55,633 nucleotides of DNA, from NCBI GenBank assembly GCA_947462685.1, contig CANHPL010000012.1, positions 1 to 55,633 of the forward strand, given 5' to 3'. The position numbers and the translations under genes are program-made. The notes under the pieces are model-generated. The model saw only the letters and a list, made by a program, of their open reading frames with translations, did no database searches and was not told the origin of the DNA. Below, one piece after another: positions 34,245 through 42,718 of this stretch (position 1 is the first letter of the stretch; every line of letters begins with the position of its first letter). Origin of the DNA: Burkholderiaceae bacterium (GTDB lineage: Bacteria > Pseudomonadota > Gammaproteobacteria > Burkholderiales > Burkholderiaceae).

Positions 34245-35021
34245 ATGATTAAAAATACACGGCTTATTGCCCGTCTCGATATCAAGGGCCCTAATCTGAT
34301 AAAAGGCATACACCTAGAAGGATTGCGTGTTATTGTTGGCTCTCCGAATGAACACGCATTACGCTATTATTTGCAGGGTGTAGATGAGTTAATCTACATG
34401 GATTGTGTAGCAAGTCTTTACGGGCGTAACCACCTTGGAGACATCATTAGGGCCGCAGCCAATAATATTTTTGTACCTATGACGGTAGGGGGCGGTATTC
34501 GTTCAGTCGAGGATGCTACACAGATTTTGCGTGCAGGGGCTGATAAGGTGGCGGTTAATACAGCAGCTATTTCCAATCCGCAATTGATCAGTGAAATTGC
34601 GCGAGGTTTTGGCAGTCAATGTATGGTCCTTTCTATTGAGGCTAAACAAGTTGGTATTGGTCAGTGGCAGGCATTCACAGACAATGGCCGTGAGTATACG
34701 GGGCTTGATGTAATTGAATGGGCCAAGCGTGGTGTTGCCATGGGTGCTGGGGAGATATTGCTGACCTCGATAGACCGTGAAGGCACTCGTAAGGGTTTTG
34801 ATATCGAGCTGGTAAAGGCGGTCAGTCAGGAGGTTTCAGTTCCTGTGATTGCAAGTGGTGGCATGGGTCAACCAGAGGATATCATTGGAGTAGTGCGCGA
34901 AGGAGGGGCTGATGCTGCAGCAATGGCGGATATATTACATTATAAGCGCGCTGAGATTGGTGAAATTCGTGCAATAGCTAAGTCAGCAGGTCTTGGTGTG
35001 AGAAACTATGAACTCTCTTAA
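34245..35021 (+). CDS. hisF: HisF-like protein with altered active site, cassette 2
   Basis: A 258-residue HisF-like barrel. The start [21 protein letters not shown] keeps the first catalytic Asp (in RLDIKG), but the second position, Asp130 of Thermotoga HisF, is Glu here ([11 protein letters not shown]). [20 protein letters not shown] and [18 protein letters not shown] keep the barrel ends. The [19 protein letters not shown] start is typical of HisF paralogues in glycan loci. Expected to channel ammonia from HisH to the amidotransferase. It overlaps the following hisH by 14 bases. Confidence 0.88.
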   Translation: MIKNTRLIARLDIKGPNLIKGIHLEGLRVIVGSPNEHALRYYLQGVDELIYMDCVASLYGRNHLGDIIRAAANNIFVPMTVGGGIRSVEDATQILRAGADKVAVNTAAISNPQLISEIARGFGSQCMVLSIEAKQVGIGQWQAFTDNGREYTGLDVIEWAKRGVAMGAGEILLTSIDREGTRKGFDIELVKAVSQEVSVPVIASGGMGQPEDIIGVVREGGADAAAMADILHYKRAEIGEIRAIAKSAGLGVRNYELS

Positions 35022-35661
35022 TGTAACTGTCATCGACTACGGTGTCGGTAATCTTTTTAGTGTCCAGCGAGGGCTCGAGTATTCTGGTGCAACTGTAACC
35101 GTCACCTCTGATCACAAAAAGATTCTTTCATCACCTAGGGTCGTGTTACCTGGTGTGGGTGCTTTTAGTAATGCTATGCATGAATTGCATAGGTTGGGAT
35201 TGGTGGATGTCATTCGGCAACTTGCGCAAGATAAGACCCCCTTGCTTGGTATCTGTCTTGGAATGCAATTGCTATTAGATGAAAGTGAAGAGTTTGGAAT
35301 TACACAAGGCTTGGGTCTGTTACCTGGCAGTGTGATTTCGTTACCGGATCGAACTGTTGCAGGAGACCTTCAGAAGATTCCGCATATTGGCTGGAATGCT
35401 TTATATCCATCAAATGTTTCAAGCGACTGGAGCAGAACTGTTCTTGAAAATACTACTGTTGGTGAGGCTGTCTATTTTGTTCACTCATTCATGGCCGAAC
35501 CGGTTAATCCGGCGCATCGAATCGCCGACTGTGAGTTCGGCGGACATAAAATTGCCTCAGTTATCAGTAACGCAAATATTATAGGTTGTCAGTTTCATCC
35601 GGAAAAAAGTGGTGAGGTGGGTTTGAAAATACTGCGTAAATTTTGTAGCCTGAAAAAATAA
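35008..35661 (+). CDS. hisH: HisH-like glutamine amidotransferase, cassette 2
   Basis: A 217-residue class I glutaminase. VIDYGVGNLFSVQRGLEYSG (7-26), the Cys nucleophile in LLGICLGMQLLLD (about 78-90) and CQFHPEKSGEVG (about 192-203) show an intact triad. It has an insertion around residues 110-140 compared with the copy at 30810. Function as for cassette 1: supply of ammonia for amidination of a sugar acetamido group. Confidence 0.9.
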   Translation: MNSLNVTVIDYGVGNLFSVQRGLEYSGATVTVTSDHKKILSSPRVVLPGVGAFSNAMHELHRLGLVDVIRQLAQDKTPLLGICLGMQLLLDESEEFGITQGLGLLPGSVISLPDRTVAGDLQKIPHIGWNALYPSNVSSDWSRTVLENTTVGEAVYFVHSFMAEPVNPAHRIADCEFGGHKIASVISNANIIGCQFHPEKSGEVGLKILRKFCSLKK

Positions 35662-35711
35662 GCCTTCTTATCAGGAGTGCTATATAAAAAGCGCCAAGAA
35701 ACAACTCAATA

Positions 35712-36893
35712 ATGAAAACGTTGCTTTATATCCTTGTAAAAAATCCATTCACGCAAAGGGACTTCGAACGAATGGGTATAGAAAGTCTTGAGCAGCATTT
35801 TGAAGTTCGGATTTTAGATTGTACTGCATGGCTGATGCCTCAAGCGATTCGCACCCGAGGGGCATTAGCTATAGAACTGGCAAATTTGCACTCAATAAGG
35901 TCACTGGATGGTTTAAAAAACATACTCAAAGGCTCTTCCGGAGGTATAGCAATTGATTATGTAGGACAATTCTCACTTAAAGCAATATTACTGTTCCACT
36001 ATTTTAAGAAAAATGGGTTTAAGTTAGTGGTGATGGATAGCGGCGCGCATCCATTTCCGGACGGTAGTAATATAGGAAGATTTTCGATCCACAAAGTAGT
36101 TGTTGCAATTAAAAATAGCTATATACAGCGAAGTTGGAATGCACTGCTCTGTAGAGTTGCATTAAAAATATTGCCCGATCAAACGCCAGACTTTGCTTTA
36201 GTGGCGGGGACATACTGGATGAGTAATAATCGATTTAATAATTCACCAATAATTATTGATGCACATTCATTTGATTACGAAATGTATTTACAAATCCGAT
36301 CCGCACTGCCATCCCGTAATTTTAAGTATGCGGTATATCTTGATGAGAATATTGAAGGTCATGAAGATAATGCAGATTTAGGTTATTCGGAATTAGTATC
36401 TGAACGTAAATTTTTTGGAGCATTGAATAAATTTTTCTCAGGGTTCGAGGCGTTATCTGGTATACCTGTGTTAGTGGCAGGGTACCCGTCAAGGCGGCCC
36501 GATACGAGCCAACATGTTTTTGGTGGCCGTGAGATAGTTTATGGAGAAACAGCAGAGCTAATACGAAATGCAACGATTGTTTTTGCACATGCCTCCACTT
36601 CGGTTTCTTTTGCGGTATTGTGGCGACGCCCAATCGTATTTCTGACCAGTGATGAAATGAATGATAGCTGGTATCTTCCTTGGATAGAAGCGATTTGTTC
36701 AAGGTTAAACTCCCTCATCGTTAATATCGACTTAGGCGCGCCAAGACAATGTGATGCAGAAGAATGGCTTAAAGTGAATCAAGTTGCCTATAAACGCTAT
36801 GAAGAAATATTTATTAAATCTAGTGAAAGTCCTGAAATTTCACTTTGGTCAAAATTTATGAAGGTAACGTTGGAAGAAGAGACTTCGAAATAA
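35712..36893 (+). CDS. Unknown protein, possible GT-B glycosyltransferase
   Basis: A 393-residue soluble protein with no family I can name. KTLLYILVKNPFTQRDFERM (2-21) is a nucleotide-fold start; the C-terminal third has YAVYLDENIEGHEDN (about 208-222), VLVAGYPSRR and AELIRNATIVFAHASTSVSF (about 278-297), then RRPIVFLTSDEMN. The order, with an A-S-T-S-V-S-F loop followed by P-I-V-F, resembles the donor-binding half of surface-polysaccharide transferases. It follows amidotransferase cassette 2 after 50 bases, so it may transfer the amidinated sugar. Inference only. Confidence 0.5.
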   Translation: MKTLLYILVKNPFTQRDFERMGIESLEQHFEVRILDCTAWLMPQAIRTRGALAIELANLHSIRSLDGLKNILKGSSGGIAIDYVGQFSLKAILLFHYFKKNGFKLVVMDSGAHPFPDGSNIGRFSIHKVVVAIKNSYIQRSWNALLCRVALKILPDQTPDFALVAGTYWMSNNRFNNSPIIIDAHSFDYEMYLQIRSALPSRNFKYAVYLDENIEGHEDNADLGYSELVSERKFFGALNKFFSGFEALSGIPVLVAGYPSRRPDTSQHVFGGREIVYGETAELIRNATIVFAHASTSVSFAVLWRRPIVFLTSDEMNDSWYLPWIEAICSRLNSLIVNIDLGAPRQCDAEEWLKVNQVAYKRYEEIFIKSSESPEISLWSKFMKVTLEEETSK

Positions 36894-37368
36894 CATCGGA
36901 ATATATTTTCGATCATTTAAATAAAAAAGTCTGGGGTGTGTCATTTAATCTGTCTTGTATTCGCGGAGTGATGCTTTGCAAAAAATCCCCACTAGAGTTA
37001 TTTAAGCCGGAGCATTAGTTGATAAATCTTCTTCATTAGGAAAATACTCTGTGTTGTTTAAAAATATTTCTTTGATGAATTCAAGTTTAATTGCTTATAG
37101 CTATATTCAATCAGATGCTTAATAGCAATGCCTATTTTCAGGGTCTTTGCAAGTTGAGATTAAACTCGAATGGTTTTCCGCGATAACTTGTGTCCAAGTT
37201 AATCGATGGCAATGGCTTAAGAAGAGAGAGTTAAAATGAATAAATACAAATTTAATTACAGAGCGAATGATAGATTTGAAATAAAATACTTTCAAAGGTG
37301 TTCTATCAATTATTAAAGTGCGTTACGCTTCGAGCGTAAATCTACCTAATTTTTTAAAGGGATTAAAC
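36894..37368 (+). other. Gap with a possible small ORF
   Basis: AT-rich, no gene remnant recognised. At 37236-37316 an ORF of 26 codons (MNKYKFNYRANDRFEIKYFQ..., stop TAA) has a good AAGAGAGAG ribosome site and ends one base before an in-frame GTG of the next gene. It may be a leader peptide or chance; confidence for coding is low. Confidence 0.3.
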
Positions 37369-38385
37369 ATGACAATTGGCAACTCGTGCAGAGCCTTCAT
37401 TGAATATCACCCCGTGATTGGATACCTGTATATACCAAATTTAAATGTAAGAATTTTGCATGAAAATGGCGGTTATTTTATTAAAACTAATAGTATGGGC
37501 TTTCGAAGTGATTTCGATTTTCCGACAGAAAAAAAAGAAGGAGTTGTTAGAATAATTGTATTTGGTGACTCATTCACTGCAGGCGATGGTGTGAAAAATT
37601 TAGATCGATATACGGATCTTCTTTGCAGAAGTTTTGATAATGTTGAAATTTTTAATTTTGGTCTTACAAGCTCAGGAACTGACCAACAGTATTTGATTTA
37701 TAAAGAATTTGCTTCAAAAATGAATGCCGATGTTGTAATAATTGCCCCTATGGTTGAAAATATAAGGCGCAACGTAATTGATTCAATGCCGGCTATTACC
37801 CATGATGGCGTGCGCTTTATTAGGCCAAAACCTTTTTTCAAAATTAGAGATTCTGATTTAATCCTGCAAAACAATCCTGTACCCAGAGTTGATATGATTG
37901 CCAAAACTAAAAGGAATAAAATTAAATACATGCTTACTTTTATTCTATTAAATAAATTTCGTTACGTTAATAAAAAATACCAGATAAAAAATAAAATAGC
38001 CCGGCTATTTGGATTGAAAAAAGAACTTTTTCAGGAATACCAATCATCGGATAATTCCGCGTGGAAGCTAATGAAAGGAATTCTTCTTAAATGGATTGAT
38101 GAGCTAAAAGTTCCGGTGATTATAGTTCCAATACCATGGTACCTGCATTATGAGGAGAGTTCCATTTATAGTGCTGAGAACTATCTACAGCGGTTCAAGG
38201 AGCTGGAGATAAACAATACAATAAAGGTATGTGATCCGCTGCAGTTTTTTAACGCTTTTAAATATGACCAAAAAAAAGAATTTACTTTTCTACATGATAA
38301 GCATTTGACTCAAAAAGGACATGCCGTTCTTGCTGATTCCATTTTGCCAATACTGACACAGATTTTGAAGGACTTCAAAAAGTGA
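37369..38385 (+). CDS. SGNH/GDSL-type hydrolase or transferase
   Basis: A 338-residue protein with block I of the SGNH fold, IIVFGDSFTAGDGV (about 61-74, Ser nucleophile), an FNFGLTSSGTDQQYLIYKEF stretch with the block II Gly (about 95-114), and the Asp-x-x-His end block in FLHDKHLTQKGHAVLADSI (about 301-319). No clear signal peptide, so the enzyme may act in the cytosol on nucleotide sugars or lipid-linked glycan as an acetyl-esterase or acyltransferase. The ATG at 37369 has AAAGGGA upstream; the frame also extends to a GTG at 37318. It overlaps the carbamoyltransferase start by GTGA, so the two are translationally coupled. Confidence 0.78.
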   Translation: MTIGNSCRAFIEYHPVIGYLYIPNLNVRILHENGGYFIKTNSMGFRSDFDFPTEKKEGVVRIIVFGDSFTAGDGVKNLDRYTDLLCRSFDNVEIFNFGLTSSGTDQQYLIYKEFASKMNADVVIIAPMVENIRRNVIDSMPAITHDGVRFIRPKPFFKIRDSDLILQNNPVPRVDMIAKTKRNKIKYMLTFILLNKFRYVNKKYQIKNKIARLFGLKKELFQEYQSSDNSAWKLMKGILLKWIDELKVPVIIVPIPWYLHYEESSIYSAENYLQRFKELEINNTIKVCDPLQFFNAFKYDQKKEFTFLHDKHLTQKGHAVLADSILPILTQILKDFKK

Positions 38386-40214
38386 GAAAAAAATTAATTG
38401 TATTAGGAATATCTTGCTTTTACCATGATTCGGCAGCAACTTTAGTTATAGATGGGGAGATTATTGCTGCAGCGCAGGAAGAGCGATTTACAAGAAAAAA
38501 ACATGACCCACGTTTTCCAATAAATGCAATTAACTATTGCCTTGAAGAAGGTCAGGTAAATAATAACGAAATTGATGCCATTGCATTTTATGACAACCCT
38601 GTAAAAAGTTTGGACAGGATATTGAATTCACTTATTGCAGGACAGCCTTCAAGCAAAGAGCAGTGGGATGAGATGTGCTTGCCTCTTGTTGCATTCAAAC
38701 TGTTTGTGGAAAATAAGGTAGAAAAATTCTTTAATCGCAAAATCCCTGTACTTTATTCGGAGCATCATTTTTCGCATGCATCAAGTGCCTTTTATCCTTC
38801 GCCTTTTAATGATGCTGCAATTTTGACAATTGATGGTGTGGGAGAGTGGGCAACCACTACTATAGGGCTTGGTAGGGGGGGGCGTGTGGAAATACTAAAA
38901 GAAGTCAATTATCCTAATTCTCTTGGATTGCTATATAGTGCTTTCACTTACTATTGTGGTTTTAAAATAAATTCTGGTGAGTATAAACTTATGGGACTCG
39001 CCCCTTATGGGAGTCCGATTTACAAAGATGTTATTTATAAATATTTAATTGAGGTCAAAGGAGATGGTTCTTACAAGCTCAACATGGACTATTTCGCATA
39101 TGTGCATTCCCAGAAAATGGTTGACTCTAATTTTGAAAAGCTCTTTGGTGGGCCGCCTAGAAAGGCAGAGTCTAGGATTACTCGAAAAGAAATGGATATT
39201 GCTGCTTCAATTCAAGTTGTTACTGAAGAAATTTTATTCGGATTAGCTAGACATGCAAAAGAATTGACGGGTGAAAAAAACCTTGTGCTTGCAGGAGGAG
39301 TTGCCTTAAATTGCGTTGCTAATGGCAAGCTTCTTCGAGAAAAAATCTTTGACCGAATATGGATACAACCCGCAAGCGGCGATGCTGGAGGGTCGCTGGG
39401 AGCAGCATTGCTGGTCACTCACAGCTATTTTAAGAAAAAGAGAAAGCGAGCAGATAATGTATCAGATCGACAAAAAGGAAGTCTTTTGGGGATTTCATTT
39501 AGCAATCGAGAAATTCAGGCCTTCATAAATACTTACGGCCTTATCGCCGAAAAAATTGAAGGACCACAGCGTGGAAAAATTATTGCACGGTATCTTGCAG
39601 ATCAGAAAATTATTGGATATTTTTCAGGAAGAATGGAGTTTGGTCCAAGATCTCTAGGTGCTAGATCGATTATTGCTGACCCAAGAAATATAAATATGCA
39701 AAGCGTAATGAACCTGAAAATAAAGTTTAGAGAATCGTTTCGCCCTTTTGCTCCTTCTGTATTGAGAGAGAGGGTTTCAGATTATTTCGAGTTGGACAAA
39801 GAAAGCCCCTATATGTTATTAGTTGCAGGTATAAAACCAGAACTTAGAAAAATAGTTGAGTGGAAAAAAGACACAGACGATATGATCCAAATTTTGAATA
39901 TGCCTCGTAGCCTTATTCCTGCTGTAACTCACGTAGATTACAGTGCAAGAGTTCAAACTGTTGATGAGAATACCAATCCTAAATTTTATCAATTGTTAAA
40001 AGAGTTTGATGCGTTGACTGGATGTGGTGTTTTAGTAAATACATCCTTTAATGTGCGTGGGGAGCCTGTGGTATGCAATCCTAAGGATGCTTATCGATGT
40101 TTTATGAGAACTGACTTAGACTTCTTAATATTAGAAGATTATGTTTTTGATAAAAATAAGCAACCAAAATTTTCTGAAACTGAAAACTGGAGGGATGAAT
40201 ATGAGCTTGATTAA
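38382..40214 (+). CDS. Carbamoyltransferase (NodU/CmcH/TobZ family)
   Basis: Transfers a carbamoyl group from carbamoyl-phosphate, through carbamoyl-adenylate, to a hydroxyl of a sugar. The 610 residues have ISCFYHDSAATLVIDG (about 10-25), QEERFTRKKHDPRFP, the metal-binding SEHHFSHASSAFYPS (about 126-140), LTIDGVGEWATT (about 149-160), LAGGVALNCVANGKL (about 306-320) and, in the C-terminal YrdC-like part, GRMEFGPRSLGARSIIADPR (about 415-434). Full length and apparently intact. Start is GTG at 38382. With the SGNH enzyme it forms a decorating pair; O-carbamoylation of the glycan is predicted. Confidence 0.92.
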   Translation: MRKKLIVLGISCFYHDSAATLVIDGEIIAAAQEERFTRKKHDPRFPINAINYCLEEGQVNNNEIDAIAFYDNPVKSLDRILNSLIAGQPSSKEQWDEMCLPLVAFKLFVENKVEKFFNRKIPVLYSEHHFSHASSAFYPSPFNDAAILTIDGVGEWATTTIGLGRGGRVEILKEVNYPNSLGLLYSAFTYYCGFKINSGEYKLMGLAPYGSPIYKDVIYKYLIEVKGDGSYKLNMDYFAYVHSQKMVDSNFEKLFGGPPRKAESRITRKEMDIAASIQVVTEEILFGLARHAKELTGEKNLVLAGGVALNCVANGKLLREKIFDRIWIQPASGDAGGSLGAALLVTHSYFKKKRKRADNVSDRQKGSLLGISFSNREIQAFINTYGLIAEKIEGPQRGKIIARYLADQKIIGYFSGRMEFGPRSLGARSIIADPRNINMQSVMNLKIKFRESFRPFAPSVLRERVSDYFELDKESPYMLLVAGIKPELRKIVEWKKDTDDMIQILNMPRSLIPAVTHVDYSARVQTVDENTNPKFYQLLKEFDALTGCGVLVNTSFNVRGEPVVCNPKDAYRCFMRTDLDFLILEDYVFDKNKQPKFSETENWRDEYELD

Positions 40215-40554
40215 TACTAGTTATATAAAAAAAAAGACAGATAAATTTTTTACGAGTCATATTTCTAAATTCCACCCTAATGATAGTAAAATCAATAAGC
40301 AAGCTCCTGTCGAAGATGTCGAAGGAAAATTAACAAGCTTTTATCGAACAAGAGAAAAATGTACACTTCAAAAAATTGATTTTGAAATTAATTTATATGA
40401 TTTTGAAAAAGTTAGGAGTCAAATGAATGGCTCTTCATCTGAAAAATTATTTTCCAAGGCAATGATTTCTGATTTGATAGAGTTACATAATTTGCTTCGT
40501 AATCACTTCGAAGAAGAGGATAAAGTTGCAGATGATATTTATGTAATGTTTTAA
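40201..40554 (+). CDS. Small protein of unknown function
   Basis: 117 residues, starting MSLINTSYIKKKTDKFFTSH, acidic and Lys-rich, ending HFEEEDKVADDIYVMF. It overlaps the end of the carbamoyltransferase gene by 14 bases, with GGAGG upstream of the ATG at 40201 (ATG at 40195 is also possible). No family recognised and no membrane segment. It may be an accessory to the carbamoyltransferase or the start of a decayed gene; the following DNA is pseudogene. Confidence 0.5.
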   Translation: MSLINTSYIKKKTDKFFTSHISKFHPNDSKINKQAPVEDVEGKLTSFYRTREKCTLQKIDFEINLYDFEKVRSQMNGSSSEKLFSKAMISDLIELHNLLRNHFEEEDKVADDIYVMF

Positions 40555-40641
40555 TTTTCTGTGGAGCTTGGGTTAAAGAAAAATTTATTTGCAGAACCCT
40601 TAAAATACTTGATACGCTGGAGAAATTAAATATTTAATTTT

Positions 40642-41125
40642 ATGGCGCGCATCTCCCGAAGAATTAAACAATTGTTTTTTTGGATTTTCCATTAATCCTC
40701 ACTTGAGTCATTGAGCCGCAGTGCTAGTTTTGTTTGTCCGTTTCGTTTGGATGGTACTGATGGTATCATCATTCAAGATGGAACCTTTTTCCAGTGGGTG
40801 GAGTTAGCTGTATTTTACTGGGATTGGTGGAGCAAAGCTAGCTATTGGAACCGATTTTTGGATTAGGCAGAATGCGATAATCATTTTTGGCCTTAATGTC
40901 GGGACTGGCGCCATTGGTTTGGCTAATTATGTTCCAGCTTATTCGCTTGTTGGTTAAATTCCTCAGCGAATTATTAAATATAGATTTGAAGAAAAAATGC
41001 GAAGTGTTTTACTTGAGAGTACATGGTGGGAAATCCCAGATAAATTATTATAAAAAAACTTTCTTTTATTTCAGAATCCGCTAGAGTTTGTGAATGCCGT
41101 TAAAAATAAAACACTTAACAAATAA
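40642..41125 (+). pseudogene. Decayed hexapeptide O-acetyltransferase gene
   Basis: Pieces of a trimeric hexapeptide acetyltransferase are readable: MARISRRIKQLFFWIFH, stop, SSLESLSRSASFVCPFRLDG, TDGIIIQDGTF; then, after a frameshift near 40813, GIGGAKLAIGTDFWIRQNAI, IIFGLNVGTGAI, a short deletion, NYVPAYSLVG, stop TAA at 40957-40959, IPQRIIKYRFEEKMRSVL, LESTWWEIPDKLL, stop, and FQNPLEFVNAVKNKT. The intact form would read VGGIPQRIIKYRF. At least three stops, one frameshift and one deletion show that it is dead. An unrelated intact acetyltransferase of the same broad class follows at 42086. Confidence 0.8.
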
Positions 41126-41166
41126 ATTGACATTTGGTAATAACCAAATAAATAAAAGGCAGAGAA

Positions 41167-42081
41167 ATGAGTCTTAAAAATACTCCATTAGATCAGTGGC
41201 ATGAAGACGAAAAAAAATGGTGGGATAAATATGGCAACTACATGACGTATCAGTGGAAGCTAACTCCATCATTAAATAAAATTCTCAGAACAGAATTAGA
41301 GGAAGATTATAGAAATTTCTTATTTAATTCTGATGAGATTTTACTTGATATAGGTTGCGGGAGTGGTTGGCTGGCTTTAAGTTTTGCAGAGCAGGGTATG
41401 AAGGTTCATGGCATCGACCTATCGCAAGAGCAAATTAATGATGCCAATATTTTAAAATCTAAAAGCAAGCTTGATAATGTGGAGTTTGAATGTTGCGACC
41501 TTATTAACTGGAACACCGATAAATTTAAAGGAAGATTCAGTAGTGTTTTTGTAAATGCTTTTGTTCATCACCTTCCAGAAATTGAGATGGAGATACTTTT
41601 TAATAAAATAGCTGCGGTGTTGAAATCGGGTGGAAAAGTTTATATGTATGAGCCGCTCACTTTACATAAAGCTAAAAATAATTTCAGCATCCGATTGATT
41701 GATAAAGTCTGTAATTTTTTATTAGCTATTTTGCTTTATATTTTGCCAAAGTGGTTTGATTTGACTAACGATCAACATAAAAGGGAATTGGCTAACGGTT
41801 ACAAAATGTCGAGTCCGCATGAAAGGCCGATTAATTTAGAAATCATCAAAAAGAGTTGTGCTGATACATTTGAAATCCTAGAGATTAAAGGTTGGCATTT
41901 GTTTAGTATGGGTTTTGCAATGCAAACTATGTCTTATAAAACAACAGCGCAGCGAATTTATACTTGGTTAGCCGTATTTTGGTATTGGCTAGATAAAATC
42001 TTATTACGTTTATTCAAATGGTCAGATTTCTCACAGCCGCAAAGATTCATTTTATGTAGTATTAAATTGATACGGAAGTAA
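41167..42081 (+). CDS. Class I SAM-dependent methyltransferase
   Basis: A 304-residue methyltransferase. [20 protein letters not shown] (about 59-78) is SAM motif [13 protein letters not shown] (about 79-90) the acidic strand after it, and [14 protein letters not shown] (about 154-167) the post-III region. A hydrophobic stretch about residues 180-197 ([17 protein letters not shown]) and another near 262-280 suggest membrane association, as in lipid or lipid-linked sugar methyltransferases. GGCAGAGAA lies before the ATG. Substrate unknown; a glycan O-methylation is likely from the setting. Confidence 0.85.
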   Translation: MSLKNTPLDQWHEDEKKWWDKYGNYMTYQWKLTPSLNKILRTELEEDYRNFLFNSDEILLDIGCGSGWLALSFAEQGMKVHGIDLSQEQINDANILKSKSKLDNVEFECCDLINWNTDKFKGRFSSVFVNAFVHHLPEIEMEILFNKIAAVLKSGGKVYMYEPLTLHKAKNNFSIRLIDKVCNFLLAILLYILPKWFDLTNDQHKRELANGYKMSSPHERPINLEIIKKSCADTFEILEIKGWHLFSMGFAMQTMSYKTTAQRIYTWLAVFWYWLDKILLRLFKWSDFSQPQRFILCSIKLIRK

Positions 42082-42085
42082 TAAA

Positions 42086-42706
42086 TTGTTAACACGCACA
42101 ATTAATATTTTGAAAATCTTGTTAAACAAGATAAGAGAAATTGGTAAAAACTCAACTGTTGATGAGCGAGTAATTGTCGGAGGTTATACGTATGGAATTA
42201 CACCTTCTACTGTATTACTCTTTAAAGAAAGCGATAGAGTTTATATTGGAAGGTATTGTAGCTTTGCATACGACGTGAAGATTATTGCAAGTGGTGAGCA
42301 TGATTATAGGGCAGTAGCCAACTTCCCTTTTTACGCCCATTTTCTTAACAAAGGGGTTGAGAGAGATACCTTTACCAAAGGCGAAGTGAGAATAGGTAAT
42401 GATGTATGGATAGGTGCGAGAGCGACTATATTATCTGGAGTAGAAATCGGAGATGGAGCGGTGGTTGCAGCTGGAGCCGTAGTAACGAAAAATATTCCTC
42501 CTTATGCTATTGTCGGTGGCGTACCTGCTAAATTAATAAAATACCGGTTTCCTGAAGAAGTTGTTAATGATTTATTGAAAATAAAATGGTGGAATTGGAG
42601 TGATGCTAATGTAAAAAGTAACATTGAGGATTTTTATCTCGATGTTAATAAATTTATTAAAAAGGCAAAATTGCATTTGAAAACCTCGAGCAGCTCTAAT
42701 AGTTAG
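42086..42706 (+). CDS. CatB-related (xenobiotic-type) O-acetyltransferase
   Basis: A 206-residue hexapeptide acyltransferase. [20 protein letters not shown] (about 52-71) with the catalytic GEHDY His (about 71-75), [20 protein letters not shown] (about 107-126), [20 protein letters not shown] (about 133-152) and the tail KWWNWSD are the family markers. The start is a TTG at 42086 with GGAAG upstream. In polysaccharide loci such proteins O-acetylate sugars using acetyl-CoA. It follows the methyltransferase by four bases. Confidence 0.87.
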   Translation: MLTRTINILKILLNKIREIGKNSTVDERVIVGGYTYGITPSTVLLFKESDRVYIGRYCSFAYDVKIIASGEHDYRAVANFPFYAHFLNKGVERDTFTKGEVRIGNDVWIGARATILSGVEIGDGAVVAAGAVVTKNIPPYAIVGGVPAKLIKYRFPEEVVNDLLKIKWWNWSDANVKSNIEDFYLDVNKFIKKAKLHLKTSSSSNS

Positions 42707-42718
42707 TCTTCTCATAAG

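Noticed and set aside
40887..41084. Plus-strand 65-codon ORF
   Set aside because: It is an out-of-frame reading of the decayed acetyltransferase; the sensible fragments lie in a different frame.
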